From a virus, in the IMG/VR virus record IMGVR_UViG_3300006945_000001, positions 1-53,424 of that record: a DNA stretch of 53,424 nt; one strand, written 5' to 3'. The position numbers were made by a program, and so were the translations under genes. The notes below the pieces were generated by a model. The model did no database searches. It was not told the origin of the DNA and worked only from the letters and a program-made list of their open reading frames with translations. This document shows, piece after piece, positions 24,966 through 33,777 of the stretch (position 1 is the stretch's first letter; each line of letters begins with the position of its first letter).

Positions 24966-25864
24966 GCGTTTCTCCTCTCATTCAGGATTTGCCGGGCAAC
25001 CGCCCGCGCTCTTTCATGGGTTCTTTGCTCATGCTCCTGGTTCAGCTGGCGGATCAGATCGGCTTTGGTCGAGACACCGTCTACCAGGCCGGCGTCAATT
25101 GCCTTGCTGCCCAGGAAAATCCGCCCATCGGCCATCTTGTCGAGCACCGTCTCTACGTCCGTGCCGCGATGCCGCGCCACTTCGTTCACGAACACGCTGT
25201 ACACGTGGTCCACCTGCTCCTGAATCGCGGCGCGCGCTTCGTCGCTCAGCGGCCTGTGTTCGCTGGCAATCCGCTTGTACTTCCCGGCGGTGATCTCCGT
25301 CGTCTTCACGCCGCGCATCTCCTCGGCCTTGCTGATGTCGGTGTGCGTGGCCACGACGCCGATGCTGCCCACCTGCGTCGTTTCGCCGGTGATCAGCACG
25401 CGGTCAGCGGCGCTGGCGATCCAGTACGATGCGCTGGCCATCATTCCGTTCCCCAGGGCCACGACCGGCTTCCTGCCGCGTGCATCGCAGATCGCTCGGG
25501 CCAGTTCAAACACGCCGTCCACGTTCCCGCCCGGGCTGTCCACGCTGAGCAGGATCGAGTGCGCGCGGTCGTCGGAAAGCGCGGCCTTGAAGTCGCGCTC
25601 CAGGAGTTGCGTGCTGACGCCGCCGCTCACGCGCGTGAATAGATTCATCCGCTTGGCGATGACGCCCTCTATGGGCAGGACCGCTACGCCATCCACCACC
25701 TCGTAGCCTTGGTGTTCGTTGTTCAGCGGCTGGCCCAGGCGCGCCTCAATGCTGCGCAGGTCAATCTTTTCGCCCCGGAGATGCGTGAAGTAGATTTCGC
25801 GGATCTCCAGCAGCTTCTCCGGCACGATGGCCCAGGGCGCGTTCAGCACGTCAAGCAGCCGCAT
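24947..25864 (-). CDS. S49-family capsid maturation protease (lambda C-like)
   Basis: A 305-residue serine protease. The start at 25864 is preferred because an AGGAG site lies eight bases upstream; an earlier in-frame codon at 25885 has none. The S49/SppA motifs are present: VDSPGG, the catalytic serine in MMASASYW (about residue 144), and a lysine in AGKYKRIASEH that could act as general base (about residue 195). It begins just inside the portal gene's 3' end. In lambda-like phages this enzyme cleaves portal and scaffold during prohead maturation. Confidence 0.92.
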   Translation of the reverse strand: MRLLDVLNAPWAIVPEKLLEIREIYFTHLRGEKIDLRSIEARLGQPLNNEHQGYEVVDGVAVLPIEGVIAKRMNLFTRVSGGVSTQLLERDFKAALSDDRAHSILLSVDSPGGNVDGVFELARAICDARGRKPVVALGNGMMASASYWIASAADRVLITGETTQVGSIGVVATHTDISKAEEMRGVKTTEITAGKYKRIASEHRPLSDEARAAIQEQVDHVYSVFVNEVARHRGTDVETVLDKMADGRIFLGSKAIDAGLVDGVSTKADLIRQLNQEHEQRTHERARAVARQILNERRNAWKAKR

Positions 25865-27449
25865 CTTCACGCTCCTCTGTCTCACGGTCCGTGTCGCGCT
25901 CTGGCTGCGCCGAAGCCGCAGGGCCGGGCAGCTTGACCACGACCAGGCCGTCGCGCTCGCGCATCCGGCGCTCTTTCACCTGCTCGCGGTGCTTGTCCTT
26001 CCACACGCCGCCGGTGAGCTGCATCGTCTCTTCGGCCAGCGTGCTGACGCCGATCTCCAGGCGCTTCGCCGCCGCGTCCACTTCCTTCGTGGGGTCAATC
26101 TGCGCGGGCGCGTCCCCGATCCAGTCCGCTTGCAGGTAGGCGATGCGGCGTGCTGGATCATCGAAGAAACCCGGAGCGACGATGCGACCCAGCGCCACGG
26201 CTTCTTCCATCCACGCCTCGTACACCGGCGCGCAGAACGTCTGCGCCAGAAACTCCCGGCGCAGGCGGAAGAATTTCCAGGCCTCCATCAGCGCCGCGCG
26301 TGCCGCGCTGTAACTCGCGGTGAAGTGCTTGATCAGCACCTCGAACGGCAGGCCCAGCGCGACGCCGATCTGCCGCAGGACCGACTGCACAAACGGGTCG
26401 AATGCCGTGTTCGGACGGTTCGGGCTGACCGTCGCGATGTCTTCGCCGGGAGCCAGGTCCACGATGGTGCCCGTGCCCAAGCGGATCTCTGCGTTGCCCG
26501 CTGCCACTGCGGAGTCGCCCACGGGGGGCGCAAAGCCGTCGCCCGATTCGGATTTGACGAACACAGTCAGCAGCGATGCCACGACGGCGGCCATCAGTTC
26601 CGACTCGGTGTATTTGTCCAGCTGCTTCAGCGGCTCGATCACCGGGGCAAGGTAAGGCACGCCGCGCGTCTGTCCGGGCCGCGTGCGCTCGAAGATGTGC
26701 AGGACGTTGCGGCGGCCCGTTCGCGCGCCAAAGGCGGGCACGCGGGTAAACTCCTGCTTGATTCCTTCCGGGCTGCCGGGATGATGGCGCAGGATGTGGT
26801 AGGCCAAGGGCGCGCCGTTCGCGTCCATCTCGACGCCGGCGACGATCTTGTTGCCCGCGTTTTCCTTCTTGCCCGTGGGCGTTTCCACGCGGTCGGCTTC
26901 CACCACCTGCACGCGCAGCGCGTAGGGATTCGTGCGGCTCTCGATCATCGGTAGCAGCACGAAGGCGTCGCCACTTTCGAGTGCGGAGCGGAAGACCAGG
27001 CTTTGCAGGCCGTAGAAATTCTGCGTGCGGGTCACGTCGCACTCCGCGGACTCGGCCCACACGCGGAACTCGCGCTCTACTTGGGCCGTCCACTCGTCGG
27101 CTTGCTCCTCGGTCATTCCAAGGGCTTCCCAATCGGGACGGGGAAGAAGGCTCAGGCCCGTGCCCACCACGTTCATGACCACGGTGTTGACGGCGCCCGT
27201 GGCCAGCGGCGCGTTGCGCACCATGTCGCGGCTTCGCGCGCGCAGCGTATCGAGATCAAACAGCGTGTCCTCGTCGGCGCTCGCGGGCGTAACGAACCAG
27301 TCCCTGAGCGACCGGCGCGTGTAGCTGGCACCCGTCCAACTACCGGCAATGGCCATGACCATCCGCGCGTGCATCCGGCGCGCCCCGCGCACAGGCGAGA
27401 AGAAACTCACAGCGCGGTCAAGCCAGTTCGGTTGTGCCAGAGCGCTCAT
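25851..27449 (-). CDS. Portal protein, lambda family
   Basis: A 532-residue portal, the same length as lambda B (533 aa). The start is the ATG at 27449, which overlaps the gpW stop (ATGA); the longer in-frame extension runs through the gpW gene. Typical lambda-portal signatures are visible: the N-terminal WTGASYTRRSLRDWF, NPYALRVQVVEADRVETP, the HILRHHPG and RTRPGQTRGVPYLAP blocks, and a C-terminal acidic tail. It forms the dodecameric ring through which DNA enters and leaves. Confidence 0.95.
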   Translation of the reverse strand: MSALAQPNWLDRAVSFFSPVRGARRMHARMVMAIAGSWTGASYTRRSLRDWFVTPASADEDTLFDLDTLRARSRDMVRNAPLATGAVNTVVMNVVGTGLSLLPRPDWEALGMTEEQADEWTAQVEREFRVWAESAECDVTRTQNFYGLQSLVFRSALESGDAFVLLPMIESRTNPYALRVQVVEADRVETPTGKKENAGNKIVAGVEMDANGAPLAYHILRHHPGSPEGIKQEFTRVPAFGARTGRRNVLHIFERTRPGQTRGVPYLAPVIEPLKQLDKYTESELMAAVVASLLTVFVKSESGDGFAPPVGDSAVAAGNAEIRLGTGTIVDLAPGEDIATVSPNRPNTAFDPFVQSVLRQIGVALGLPFEVLIKHFTASYSAARAALMEAWKFFRLRREFLAQTFCAPVYEAWMEEAVALGRIVAPGFFDDPARRIAYLQADWIGDAPAQIDPTKEVDAAAKRLEIGVSTLAEETMQLTGGVWKDKHREQVKERRMRERDGLVVVKLPGPAASAQPERDTDRETEEREDAAA

Positions 27450-27667
27450 TCGTGCGGCACCACCGCCCCGCGCGCCCTTACGCCGCCCCGTGCAAGCTGC
27501 TTCACCATCTGCTGCCAGTAGCGGATGTTTTCGCGGATCTCGCGAGCGTCCGCGCGAGTGAGCGCGCGCCCGCCGAGCGAGTACGCCTGCCCCTTGGCAA
27601 CCGCCGAATCCGCGGACAGCCACTCAGTCAGGTGCTGCTCGGCTTGCGCGAGCGTCAGTCCGGCCAT
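27446..27667 (-). CDS. gpW-like head-tail joining protein
   Basis: A 73-residue protein with the gpW layout: LTLAQAEQHLTEWLSADSAVAKGQAYSLGGRALTRADAREI and IRYWQQMVKQLA (written here in parts). The gpW fold binds beneath the portal in lambda. The gene is directly upstream of portal with an ATGA overlap. In lambda it follows terminase; here a plus-strand cargo unit separates it from the terminase gene. Confidence 0.9.
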   Translation of the reverse strand: MAGLTLAQAEQHLTEWLSADSAVAKGQAYSLGGRALTRADAREIRENIRYWQQMVKQLARGGVRARGAVVPHE

Positions 27668-27694
27668 GATGCGACGCAGTATGGGGACACCTAA

Positions 27695-27715
27695 AGGTGT
27701 ACGTCAATTGTCTTG
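27695..27715 (+). promoter_or_regulatory. Shared motif upstream of cargo gene 27819
   Basis: AGGTGTAC (27695-27702) is followed by CAATTGTCTTG (27705-27715). The same pair occurs at 34698-34722 before another cargo gene. Just before it, ACACCT-AA-AGGTGT is an inverted repeat (27688-27701). Likely a regulatory or insertion-associated element. Function not known. Confidence 0.4.
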
Positions 27716-27818
27716 GTTAACGAGACGCGTCAGAAGAGGGCGGCGAATCCGGTTTCTCTGGTGCGTAGCGCGACTTGGTTGACCCTGATGTAGAATGCCG
27801 CCATCTCGGAGGTGTCAA

Positions 27819-28406
27819 ATGCAGACCATGAGGCGCCCTGGGGGAAACTGGTCGATTTCCAGAATTGATGAGGCAGAACACTTCCAGACAGTTCTTTATG
27901 AGATCGACATGCTCCGTTTTGCATATTCGCGGATCGTACAGCCTCCTGAAGGAGCTAGGGAGGCAGATGTGTGGGCGTACCTAGAGTCGTTCTTGCTGCA
28001 TTACAGAAACCTTTTGGAGTTCTTTGGGAAATCACGTGCGCGCGACACAGATTTGACCATCCAACGGCCCGAGGCGATATGGTCGGCTCAAGCCGGTGTT
28101 CCGGATGGTCCTGCCAAAGAGGTTCTGGAAAAGATGCGGGCGCTCGGGAACAAATTGTGGGAGAAATACGAAGACTCAGACAGAAGAGACGATACTATTT
28201 CGAGATATCTACAGCACTGCACGACTTACAGAGTATCTCCCAAGGCGTGGTTTCCAGCTGAGATGATGAGCGAGATAAGCGAGCTTCTCGCCCTTTTTGA
28301 CAAACATCTTCCCAAGTTCCAGCCAGCCACACACTCACGGCAAGTAGATCGCGCTCACTTCCTTGGCGGCGAGTCGGTCAGTACACATTCGGGCTCTACT
28401 TCGTAG
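27819..28406 (+). CDS. Soluble helical protein, first gene of a two-gene cargo unit
   Basis: A 195-residue product that I do not recognise. The ATG at 27819 follows a perfect GGAGGTG site at 27808-27814. The protein is predicted to be mostly helical with a well-defined opening block (EAEHFQTVLYEIDMLRFAYS, then FLLHYRNLLEFFG), which by appearance could be a HEPN-like or other all-helical fold, but the RxxxxH HEPN signature is not clear. Orientation is opposite to terminase and portal. A membrane protein gene follows 49 bases downstream. Two-gene combinations of a soluble and a membrane protein in this position suggest exclusion or abortive infection; this is an inference. Confidence 0.65.
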   Translation: MQTMRRPGGNWSISRIDEAEHFQTVLYEIDMLRFAYSRIVQPPEGAREADVWAYLESFLLHYRNLLEFFGKSRARDTDLTIQRPEAIWSAQAGVPDGPAKEVLEKMRALGNKLWEKYEDSDRRDDTISRYLQHCTTYRVSPKAWFPAEMMSEISELLALFDKHLPKFQPATHSRQVDRAHFLGGESVSTHSGSTS

Positions 28407-28454
28407 CGGATCACCCAGTAGCGCAAGGAGACGTGCTTGGGACTGGAGGTAACC

Positions 28455-28919
28455 ATGCCGCCGACAAATTCCGGACCTATTAACAGGAGTACCCTGAAGG
28501 AACTGACCGATTTTCAATCTGCGATGTACGAGAAGGCCTCTACGTACACCAAGATTATCATGGGCCTGGGTTATGGCGGTTTCTTTGCCGCTTGGTCAGG
28601 AACCAAGTCGCATCTTTCACCCAAACTATTGATAAGCTCCGCTTTGCTAGTCACCGTGTCCCTTGTTCTGTACATCGTGTTCGAGATTATTCAGACCATG
28701 ATTGCGTCCTATCTTTCGATTGAATTCGCGAACGCTGTGAACAAGCCCGATGCAGACGTGCCTGCTGCTCTGCAGGCGTACCGCAACCGGGCGTCAAAGC
28801 TCACCAAGCCCTTGCTGTCGGTCTGGAAGTTCGTTTTTCCACTGAGCGCTCTGACCGGTCTGGTTGGTGCAGGCATTCTGATTTATGCGTTTGTCGCCGG
28901 CCTCTTCCGTATGTGCTAG
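28455..28919 (+). CDS. Multi-pass membrane protein, second gene of the cargo unit
   Basis: A 154-residue protein. The start at 28455 has a GGAGGT site at 28445-28450. Hydrophobic segments lie at about residues 37-53 (IIMGLGYGGFFAAW), 62-90 (a long stretch LLISSALLVTVSLVLYIVF) and 125-150 (FPLSALTGLVGAGILIYAF). There is no recognised family. The stop codon overlaps the terminase stop codon on the opposite strand by three bases, so the gene was fitted exactly behind terminase with no visible terminator. Confidence 0.65.
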   Translation: MPPTNSGPINRSTLKELTDFQSAMYEKASTYTKIIMGLGYGGFFAAWSGTKSHLSPKLLISSALLVTVSLVLYIVFEIIQTMIASYLSIEFANAVNKPDADVPAALQAYRNRASKLTKPLLSVWKFVFPLSALTGLVGAGILIYAFVAGLFRMC

Positions 28920-30847
28920 AACGCACCTTGGGTGCGGACGCGACGCACTTTTGCAACCCACGTTTCTGGAGTCCGCCCCTGCCGCACGGCTTCGGCGAGC
29001 TTGCCCAAGTCGCGGTAGATGGCAGGGGCGATGGAGTGTTGCAAGGCAAAGAGTCCCGCATGGCAGTACACAGTCAGGTCCAGCGCCTCGTTGCGATTGT
29101 ACGTCTTGACGTAGAGCACCTTCTTAGTGCGGGTGCGCTTGTCGCGCACCGTGATCTTCTTCTCGCCGGTCAGCTGCTCCAGATATTCGTCTGTCACCCA
29201 ATCGGGAAGGTGCATGTAGCCGGAGCCGGGGCGTGGAATCTTCATCCGGGCGAAGACGCGATCTTTCGCGGCGTAGGTCGCGACGGCGAAGAGACGGATG
29301 TTGCTGCGTTTGGTCGAGCCCTCCTGAACGAGCCCCGGTTTACTCAGGTAGTCCACGCCCTTGCAGGCAAAGATGCGGCGGCGGGTGTGCTGGCGCGGCA
29401 GAACGTAGTCGTACACGCTGTCGGCGTGCGCGCCGGCGTCCACCAGCACAATCGCCGGCGTCAGAGTGGCTCCCTTGGGATGCGGCCACTGCTTCAACAG
29501 AAACTGGTCTAGCTGCTCCCACACGTTGACAGCCGTCTCCGGGTCAACCTCGACGCCGGGATTGCCCCAAAAGACTTCATGGGCGATCAGCCAGGATTCT
29601 TCGCCCGGCCCGAAGCCCACGATCTGCGCCTCGATCCGGTTGTGCTGCACGTCCGCCGCCGCGACCAGCACGCAGACACCTTCCGGCACGGGCGCGGGAT
29701 ACTTCTCGCGGCGCGCGGCCAGGACGTGCGCCCCGAAACTCTCGCCGCCTTCATCCCACGTCTCGCCCAGGCGCAGGTTCACAAACGCCTTCAGCTTCTC
29801 GGGGTTGTCCTGGGCCTCGGTCCACTCCTGGGCGAGCTCGTGCCAGTTGAGGCGCCACGGGCTGTAAAGCGCGTTGATGTGGAAGCCCACTACTTTCGTG
29901 CGCTCTGGAAACTTGGCTCTCCATTCTCCGCCCGCGAGCATCCGCTGCTTGAACTTCTCATCTATGCCCCTGCCGCACCTGGGGTCGGCGCAGAGATAGC
30001 GCACCGTCTCCGGGATCGGATTCCCGTTCGCGTCCTTATCCCACACCAGCCGATGCACGCCATTTTCATCGCGCCAGCAGAGCACCTGCATGTGCCCGCA
30101 AAACGGGCAGGGGACGAAGTAGCGCATCTGATTGCTGCGCTCGTAGTCGGCCTCGATGCGGGAGAGGCCCCTCGGCCTGCCGGGCGTGCTGCCCTTGAGG
30201 ATCTTCGCGTCGTCGAACGTGTCGGTGCGCCGCGTGGCAATCTCCACCGGATCGCCCTCGCCGTCCACGTCGTCCGGGTAGCCGTCCACTTCATCGAGCA
30301 GCAGGATGGCGATAGGGTCGGAGCGCAGGCCTGCGCCCGCGTTCGCCCCGGTGATCTTCAGGAAGCCGCCGTCGAATTCCTTGAGCAGCATGGAGTTTCC
30401 GGGCCGCCGTGACGTGGCTTCGCGCACCTTAGCCTTCAGCGCCGGGCACGCGGCAATCATCGGCGCGATGCGCTTGCGGCTGTACTCTTTGGCTGTGTGG
30501 TCGGTGGGCTGCACCAGCATGATGGGCTTCGGGTCGGCGTCAATGAAGTAGCCCACGATGTTGTTGAGCACGCCATCGCTCCAGCCCACCTGCGTGCTTT
30601 TCATGCAGACGATCTCGCGCACCTCAGGATTGAGTATGGCGTCCATCATCTCGCGCTGGAAGGATTCGGTAACCCACTGCCCAGGGCGGGCGCTGGTGCC
30701 TTTAGGAAGGATACGGTTTCGCTCGGCCCACTCGCTGACCTTCAGCGTCGGCGGCGGAGCCAGCAGTTGCCGCGCCAGGCGGCCCCTTGCGCTCCGAATC
30801 CGGGCCAGCGGTTCCGGGGTGGTCAGCGGTTCCATTGGCAAACTCAT
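28916..30847 (-). CDS. Terminase large subunit, GpA family
   Basis: A 643-residue packaging motor, close to lambda A (641 aa). N-terminal block LKVSEWAERNRILP, the P-loop-like KSTQVGWSDG, the Walker B LLLDEVDGYP, the zinc-like VPCPFCGHMQVLCW, the ALYSPWRLNWHELAQEW block and the C-terminal nuclease region DAGAHADSVYDY are all present. It cuts and translocates DNA into proheads. The gene overlaps the small-subunit gene by 146 bases, more than usual; starts inside the overlap (for example the ATG at 30835) are possible. Its 3' end meets the cargo gene on the other strand. Confidence 0.95.
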   Translation of the reverse strand: MSLPMEPLTTPEPLARIRSARGRLARQLLAPPPTLKVSEWAERNRILPKGTSARPGQWVTESFQREMMDAILNPEVREIVCMKSTQVGWSDGVLNNIVGYFIDADPKPIMLVQPTDHTAKEYSRKRIAPMIAACPALKAKVREATSRRPGNSMLLKEFDGGFLKITGANAGAGLRSDPIAILLLDEVDGYPDDVDGEGDPVEIATRRTDTFDDAKILKGSTPGRPRGLSRIEADYERSNQMRYFVPCPFCGHMQVLCWRDENGVHRLVWDKDANGNPIPETVRYLCADPRCGRGIDEKFKQRMLAGGEWRAKFPERTKVVGFHINALYSPWRLNWHELAQEWTEAQDNPEKLKAFVNLRLGETWDEGGESFGAHVLAARREKYPAPVPEGVCVLVAAADVQHNRIEAQIVGFGPGEESWLIAHEVFWGNPGVEVDPETAVNVWEQLDQFLLKQWPHPKGATLTPAIVLVDAGAHADSVYDYVLPRQHTRRRIFACKGVDYLSKPGLVQEGSTKRSNIRLFAVATYAAKDRVFARMKIPRPGSGYMHLPDWVTDEYLEQLTGEKKITVRDKRTRTKKVLYVKTYNRNEALDLTVYCHAGLFALQHSIAPAIYRDLGKLAEAVRQGRTPETWVAKVRRVRTQGAF

Positions 30848-31295
30848 TGGCCAAAGCGGTCAGGGCCTCGCGTATCGCTTTATCGAGCCGCGTTTTGACG
30901 ACCGTGCGATTCTCGCCTTCGAGATGTGGCGCGAGCCGCGCGGGCAGCGTGAGCAGCCGCTGGCGCAACACCGTGAAGATCTCGCCCACCTCCTGCTCAT
31001 AGACGGCCGCCGGGATCAACTCGCCGCGACGCGCGCCGAGTTCCAGCTCCTCCCGGTCCGCCTGGGCCTTGACGAGCCGCTGCCGCTCCTGGCGCAGCGA
31101 CGCGCCGATGGCGTCCTGCGGAATCTCCCGGCGCTCCAGGGCCTTTTGCAGGTAGCGGACGTACCACATCAGACAGAGCCCGACGTCGTACTTCCCCTTC
31201 TCCGGGCGCGGCATCCCATCGGCGACCAACTGCTGCACGCGGCGCACGCCGATGTTGAGCGCACGCGCAACCTTTTCGACTCCCACCAGCGCCAT
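30702..31295 (-). CDS. Terminase small subunit (Nu1-like)
   Basis: A 197-residue protein. A winged-helix or HTH segment at the start (VGVEKVARALNIGVRRVQQLVADGMP) recognises packaging sites in this family. The central part is helical (DAIGASLRQERQRLVKAQAD, then EVGEIFTVLRQRLLTLPARLA) and presumably mediates assembly with the large subunit. The C-terminal 40 residues are alanine and glycine-rich and overlap the start of the large-subunit gene in another frame. Confidence 0.87.
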   Translation of the reverse strand: MALVGVEKVARALNIGVRRVQQLVADGMPRPEKGKYDVGLCLMWYVRYLQKALERREIPQDAIGASLRQERQRLVKAQADREELELGARRGELIPAAVYEQEVGEIFTVLRQRLLTLPARLAPHLEGENRTVVKTRLDKAIREALTALANEFANGTADHPGTAGPDSERKGPPGAATAGSAADAEGQRVGRAKPYPS

Positions 31296-31301
31296 GCTGC
31301 C

Positions 31302-31874
31302 TCACCCCTGGGGCACCCAGGATTTACCGAAGTCTGTGCGCTCGCGGCCCACCTGCTCAGGCATCCCGGCGCGATCCTCCAGCCGCTCGACTTCTTCATC
31401 TTCCATCACCAGCCGCTGCATGATGTCGGCCTTCTCGACCCCCTCAGCGACCATCGTGCGCACGATCTCAGCCATCGGCAGGACGGCGTGCGTGCCGCGC
31501 GCGCGGTTGTGGCGAATCGTGCTCATCATGCGATGCACCGGGTCAAGTGCGACTTTGACCACGGGCACCATCCCGCCGTAGAGCTGCATCAGGCGCAGGT
31601 CGCCGCTGACCAGGTAGCGGTGGAAGCCGTCTACGATGGTGTAGTCAGGCAGCACGACGATGGGCTGCGTGAAGCCATCTTCGAGAATGCTGACGATGAG
31701 CAACTCCAACTCGGGCGGGGCGACCCGGTTCGGGTTGTAGTGGTTCGGCTTCAGCAGGTCGCGATGCACCCACTCGACGCGGCTCACCGGTTCGCTGGCC
31801 AGATCGCGTGGCCCCGATGAATCGGGGCGCGGCGCGCCTGCTACGATCCTCTCGCCTTTCGCGTTCTCTGTCAT
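31302..31874 (-). CDS. ParB/Srx-domain protein, IbrB-like
   Basis: A 190-residue protein with a ParB-like nuclease fold: HRDLLKPNHYNPN, ELELLIVSILEDGFTQPIVVL, then IVDGFHRYL, the usual three blocks. ATG at 31874 overlaps the end of the IbrA-like gene. The pairing of a PP-loop reductase-like protein (IbrA) with a ParB-like protein (IbrB) is known from coliphage-like elements where they regulate surface Eib proteins. The C-terminal helical part (MAEIVRTMVAEGVEKADIMQRL) may act in partner binding. Located just upstream of terminase in the packaging operon. Confidence 0.8.
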   Translation of the reverse strand: MTENAKGERIVAGAPRPDSSGPRDLASEPVSRVEWVHRDLLKPNHYNPNRVAPPELELLIVSILEDGFTQPIVVLPDYTIVDGFHRYLVSGDLRLMQLYGGMVPVVKVALDPVHRMMSTIRHNRARGTHAVLPMAEIVRTMVAEGVEKADIMQRLVMEDEEVERLEDRAGMPEQVGRERTDFGKSWVPQG

Positions 31875-31878
31875 CGGC

Positions 31879-33063
31879 TCAGTACCTCGTGCCCAGGTCA
31901 AGCTCGGTTACGTCGGCGATGCTGACGCCGGCCTTCTTCCGCGCCTGCGTCGCGTGGCTGTTCATTGTGCGGCTGCGGCGGCCCTTCAGGTCGCCGCGAT
32001 TGACCACCATCGCCAGGAACTTCCAGCTGAGGCCAGTGAGCAGATCGGGCTGTTCCTCAGGGACAGGCCTGCTGGTTTTGGTCTTGTGCTCGCGCAGTAA
32101 CATCACCAGATTTTTGGCGATGGCCGCCTTCAGGTCTGCTGGGTAGAGATCAAGCAGCCGGTACGTCCACTCGCGCCACGTCAGGCCAGGCGGCTTTTCG
32201 ATCTTCCCGTAACCGTAGAGCTCGGTGTTCGCGTAGCGGCCCGCCGTAGCCGCTCCATGCACGCGATTGATCATCTTGTGCCAGAGGTCGGGCCAGCACT
32301 GCGCGTAAATCCAGAGCCCGCTCAGCGGCTCTTCGCCGTAAGGCGGGCAGACGCGCTGGTCGCTCAGCGGCATCCCGGCTTTCTGCATCAGATCGTAGGC
32401 GCGGTTGTAGTCCCAGCCGAACCGCTTGGGCGCAACCCACACGTCGAACGTCGTCCAGTCATAGATCGGGCTGGCGGGGTAGCTGTAGCCTTCGCGCGGG
32501 TTGCCGATCCAGTTGTCGCGCAGCTTCATGGCCACGCTGCGGTATCGGCGCAGCGATTCGTCGGCGCGGATGCCGCGAATGTCAGCCACGGTGCCGTGTT
32601 CTTTCCCATAGACCAAATGGGCCAGCTCCGGGATGCCCATGCCCCACTGGAAGCCGGGCAATTCGGTGATTGCGCCTTCCGGCATCGGGCGCACCCAGAG
32701 GTGTTTCTCTGCCGGGTCCCAGCAATACCAGTAGGGTTGTTTGCGGCTGCAAGCGTTTCTGTGGCGCACAGGAATGCAAAGCCACTTCAGGCGCACATCC
32801 GGGCGCTGGGCCACGCGCGCAACGTACTCGATGGTTTCCGGGTGAATCGCTTCCTCGTCCCAGAAGTACACATCGAGCGGCGTGCGGCCCCGTTCGCCCG
32901 CGACCTGCAAGGCCAGGTTGAGACAGACGGTCGAGTCCTTGCCGCCGCTGAAGCTGACCACGACGGTATCAAAGCGCTCGTAGCATTCGCGGATGCGACG
33001 CAGCGCCGCCGCGTACACGTCTTCCTCGACCAGCTGCTTTTTGTAGATTCGCGTCTTGGCCAC
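31879..33063 (-). CDS. PAPS-reductase-family PP-loop protein, IbrA-like (DUF3440)
   Basis: A 394-residue protein with the ATP pyrophosphatase P-loop SGGKDST at residues 39-45, followed by LDVYFWDEEAIHPETIEYV and the conserved blocks RGIRADESLRRY, YSYPASPIYDWTTFDVW and the CPPYGEEPLSGLW region. The length and DUF3440-type C-terminal half match IbrA-like proteins rather than CysH. These enzymes activate a substrate by adenylation; the substrate is unknown. It lies in a compact operon with cupin and ParB genes, and this combination suggests nucleotide or DNA modification, or gene regulation. Confidence 0.88.
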   Translation of the reverse strand: MAKTRIYKKQLVEEDVYAAALRRIRECYERFDTVVVSFSGGKDSTVCLNLALQVAGERGRTPLDVYFWDEEAIHPETIEYVARVAQRPDVRLKWLCIPVRHRNACSRKQPYWYCWDPAEKHLWVRPMPEGAITELPGFQWGMGIPELAHLVYGKEHGTVADIRGIRADESLRRYRSVAMKLRDNWIGNPREGYSYPASPIYDWTTFDVWVAPKRFGWDYNRAYDLMQKAGMPLSDQRVCPPYGEEPLSGLWIYAQCWPDLWHKMINRVHGAATAGRYANTELYGYGKIEKPPGLTWREWTYRLLDLYPADLKAAIAKNLVMLLREHKTKTSRPVPEEQPDLLTGLSWKFLAMVVNRGDLKGRRSRTMNSHATQARKKAGVSIADVTELDLGTRY

Positions 33064-33075
33064 GCGCGCCCTCGG

Positions 33076-33777
33076 CTACCTGGTGCGGATTTCTTCGATC
33101 TCGGACGCGCTCACGCCGTTGACGATGGTGCGGTTGATCATCGGGTGCTTCTCGTCGGTCGGGCCGAAGTCGCTATCCGGGTGATAGGCCAGCACGCGCA
33201 TGTCTTCGCCGCAAGGCGTGCGGAAGCTGTGCAGCCCGCCCGTGTGGATGCAGAAGATCATGCCGGGCACCAGGTCAACCGTACCGTCCGGCGTAATGCA
33301 CTGACCGCGCCCGCTCAAGATCATCCCAATGCGGTCGCTGGGATGCGTGTGCTGCGTCTGGTCAATTCCGGCGGGGAAATACAGCAGGTTGAGGCACGGA
33401 TCGCCCAGGCGCACGGGCGGAATCAGCAGGCTGTCCGTGCAGCCGTCAATGTACTTCAGCCGTCCGGTATGTTCGGTAGGCCCGCCGATGTGGAAGAAGC
33501 CCTGCCAGTTTTCGCGCGTCACGACGATGCCCCTGCCGCCGCCAATCATGCGGAAAGCGCCCGGCACGCTGAAGTACATGCCGGGATGCAGGTGGAAGAC
33601 GCGGCCGTCCACGAGCAGGATCGGCTGGCCTTCGTGTACATAACCGAAGTGCGTGCCCGCGTCGTCTTCGGCCACCAGCGCCTGGTCGGGCACAAAGGCG
33701 CTCAAGTAGCTGGGAAACTGCCGGTCTAGGTCGGCGATCTTTCCGTGCTGCCAGTCGAAGTGGCTAAAACTTCTCAT
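33076..33777 (-). CDS. Cupin-fold protein
   Basis: A 233-residue protein with a cupin beta-barrel in the C-terminal half: THPSDRIGMILSGRGQCITPDG and VDLVPGMIFCIHTGG followed by LHSFRT, giving the H/x/H-G-H pattern of metal-binding cupins. The N-terminal half also contains a cupin-like block (EGQPILLVDGRVFHLHPG). It could be a bicupin. The start overlaps the ParB stop by 14 bases, and the end is 13 bases before the IbrA-like gene. Probably part of the same pathway as the IbrA-like protein. Confidence 0.82.
   Translation of the reverse strand: MRSFSHFDWQHGKIADLDRQFPSYLSAFVPDQALVAEDDAGTHFGYVHEGQPILLVDGRVFHLHPGMYFSVPGAFRMIGGGRGIVVTRENWQGFFHIGGPTEHTGRLKYIDGCTDSLLIPPVRLGDPCLNLLYFPAGIDQTQHTHPSDRIGMILSGRGQCITPDGTVDLVPGMIFCIHTGGLHSFRTPCGEDMRVLAYHPDSDFGPTDEKHPMINRTIVNGVSASEIEEIRTR

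Noticed and set aside
32257-33729. Open frame of 490 codons on the plus strand
   Set aside because: Antisense to IbrA-like and cupin genes that show clear motifs.
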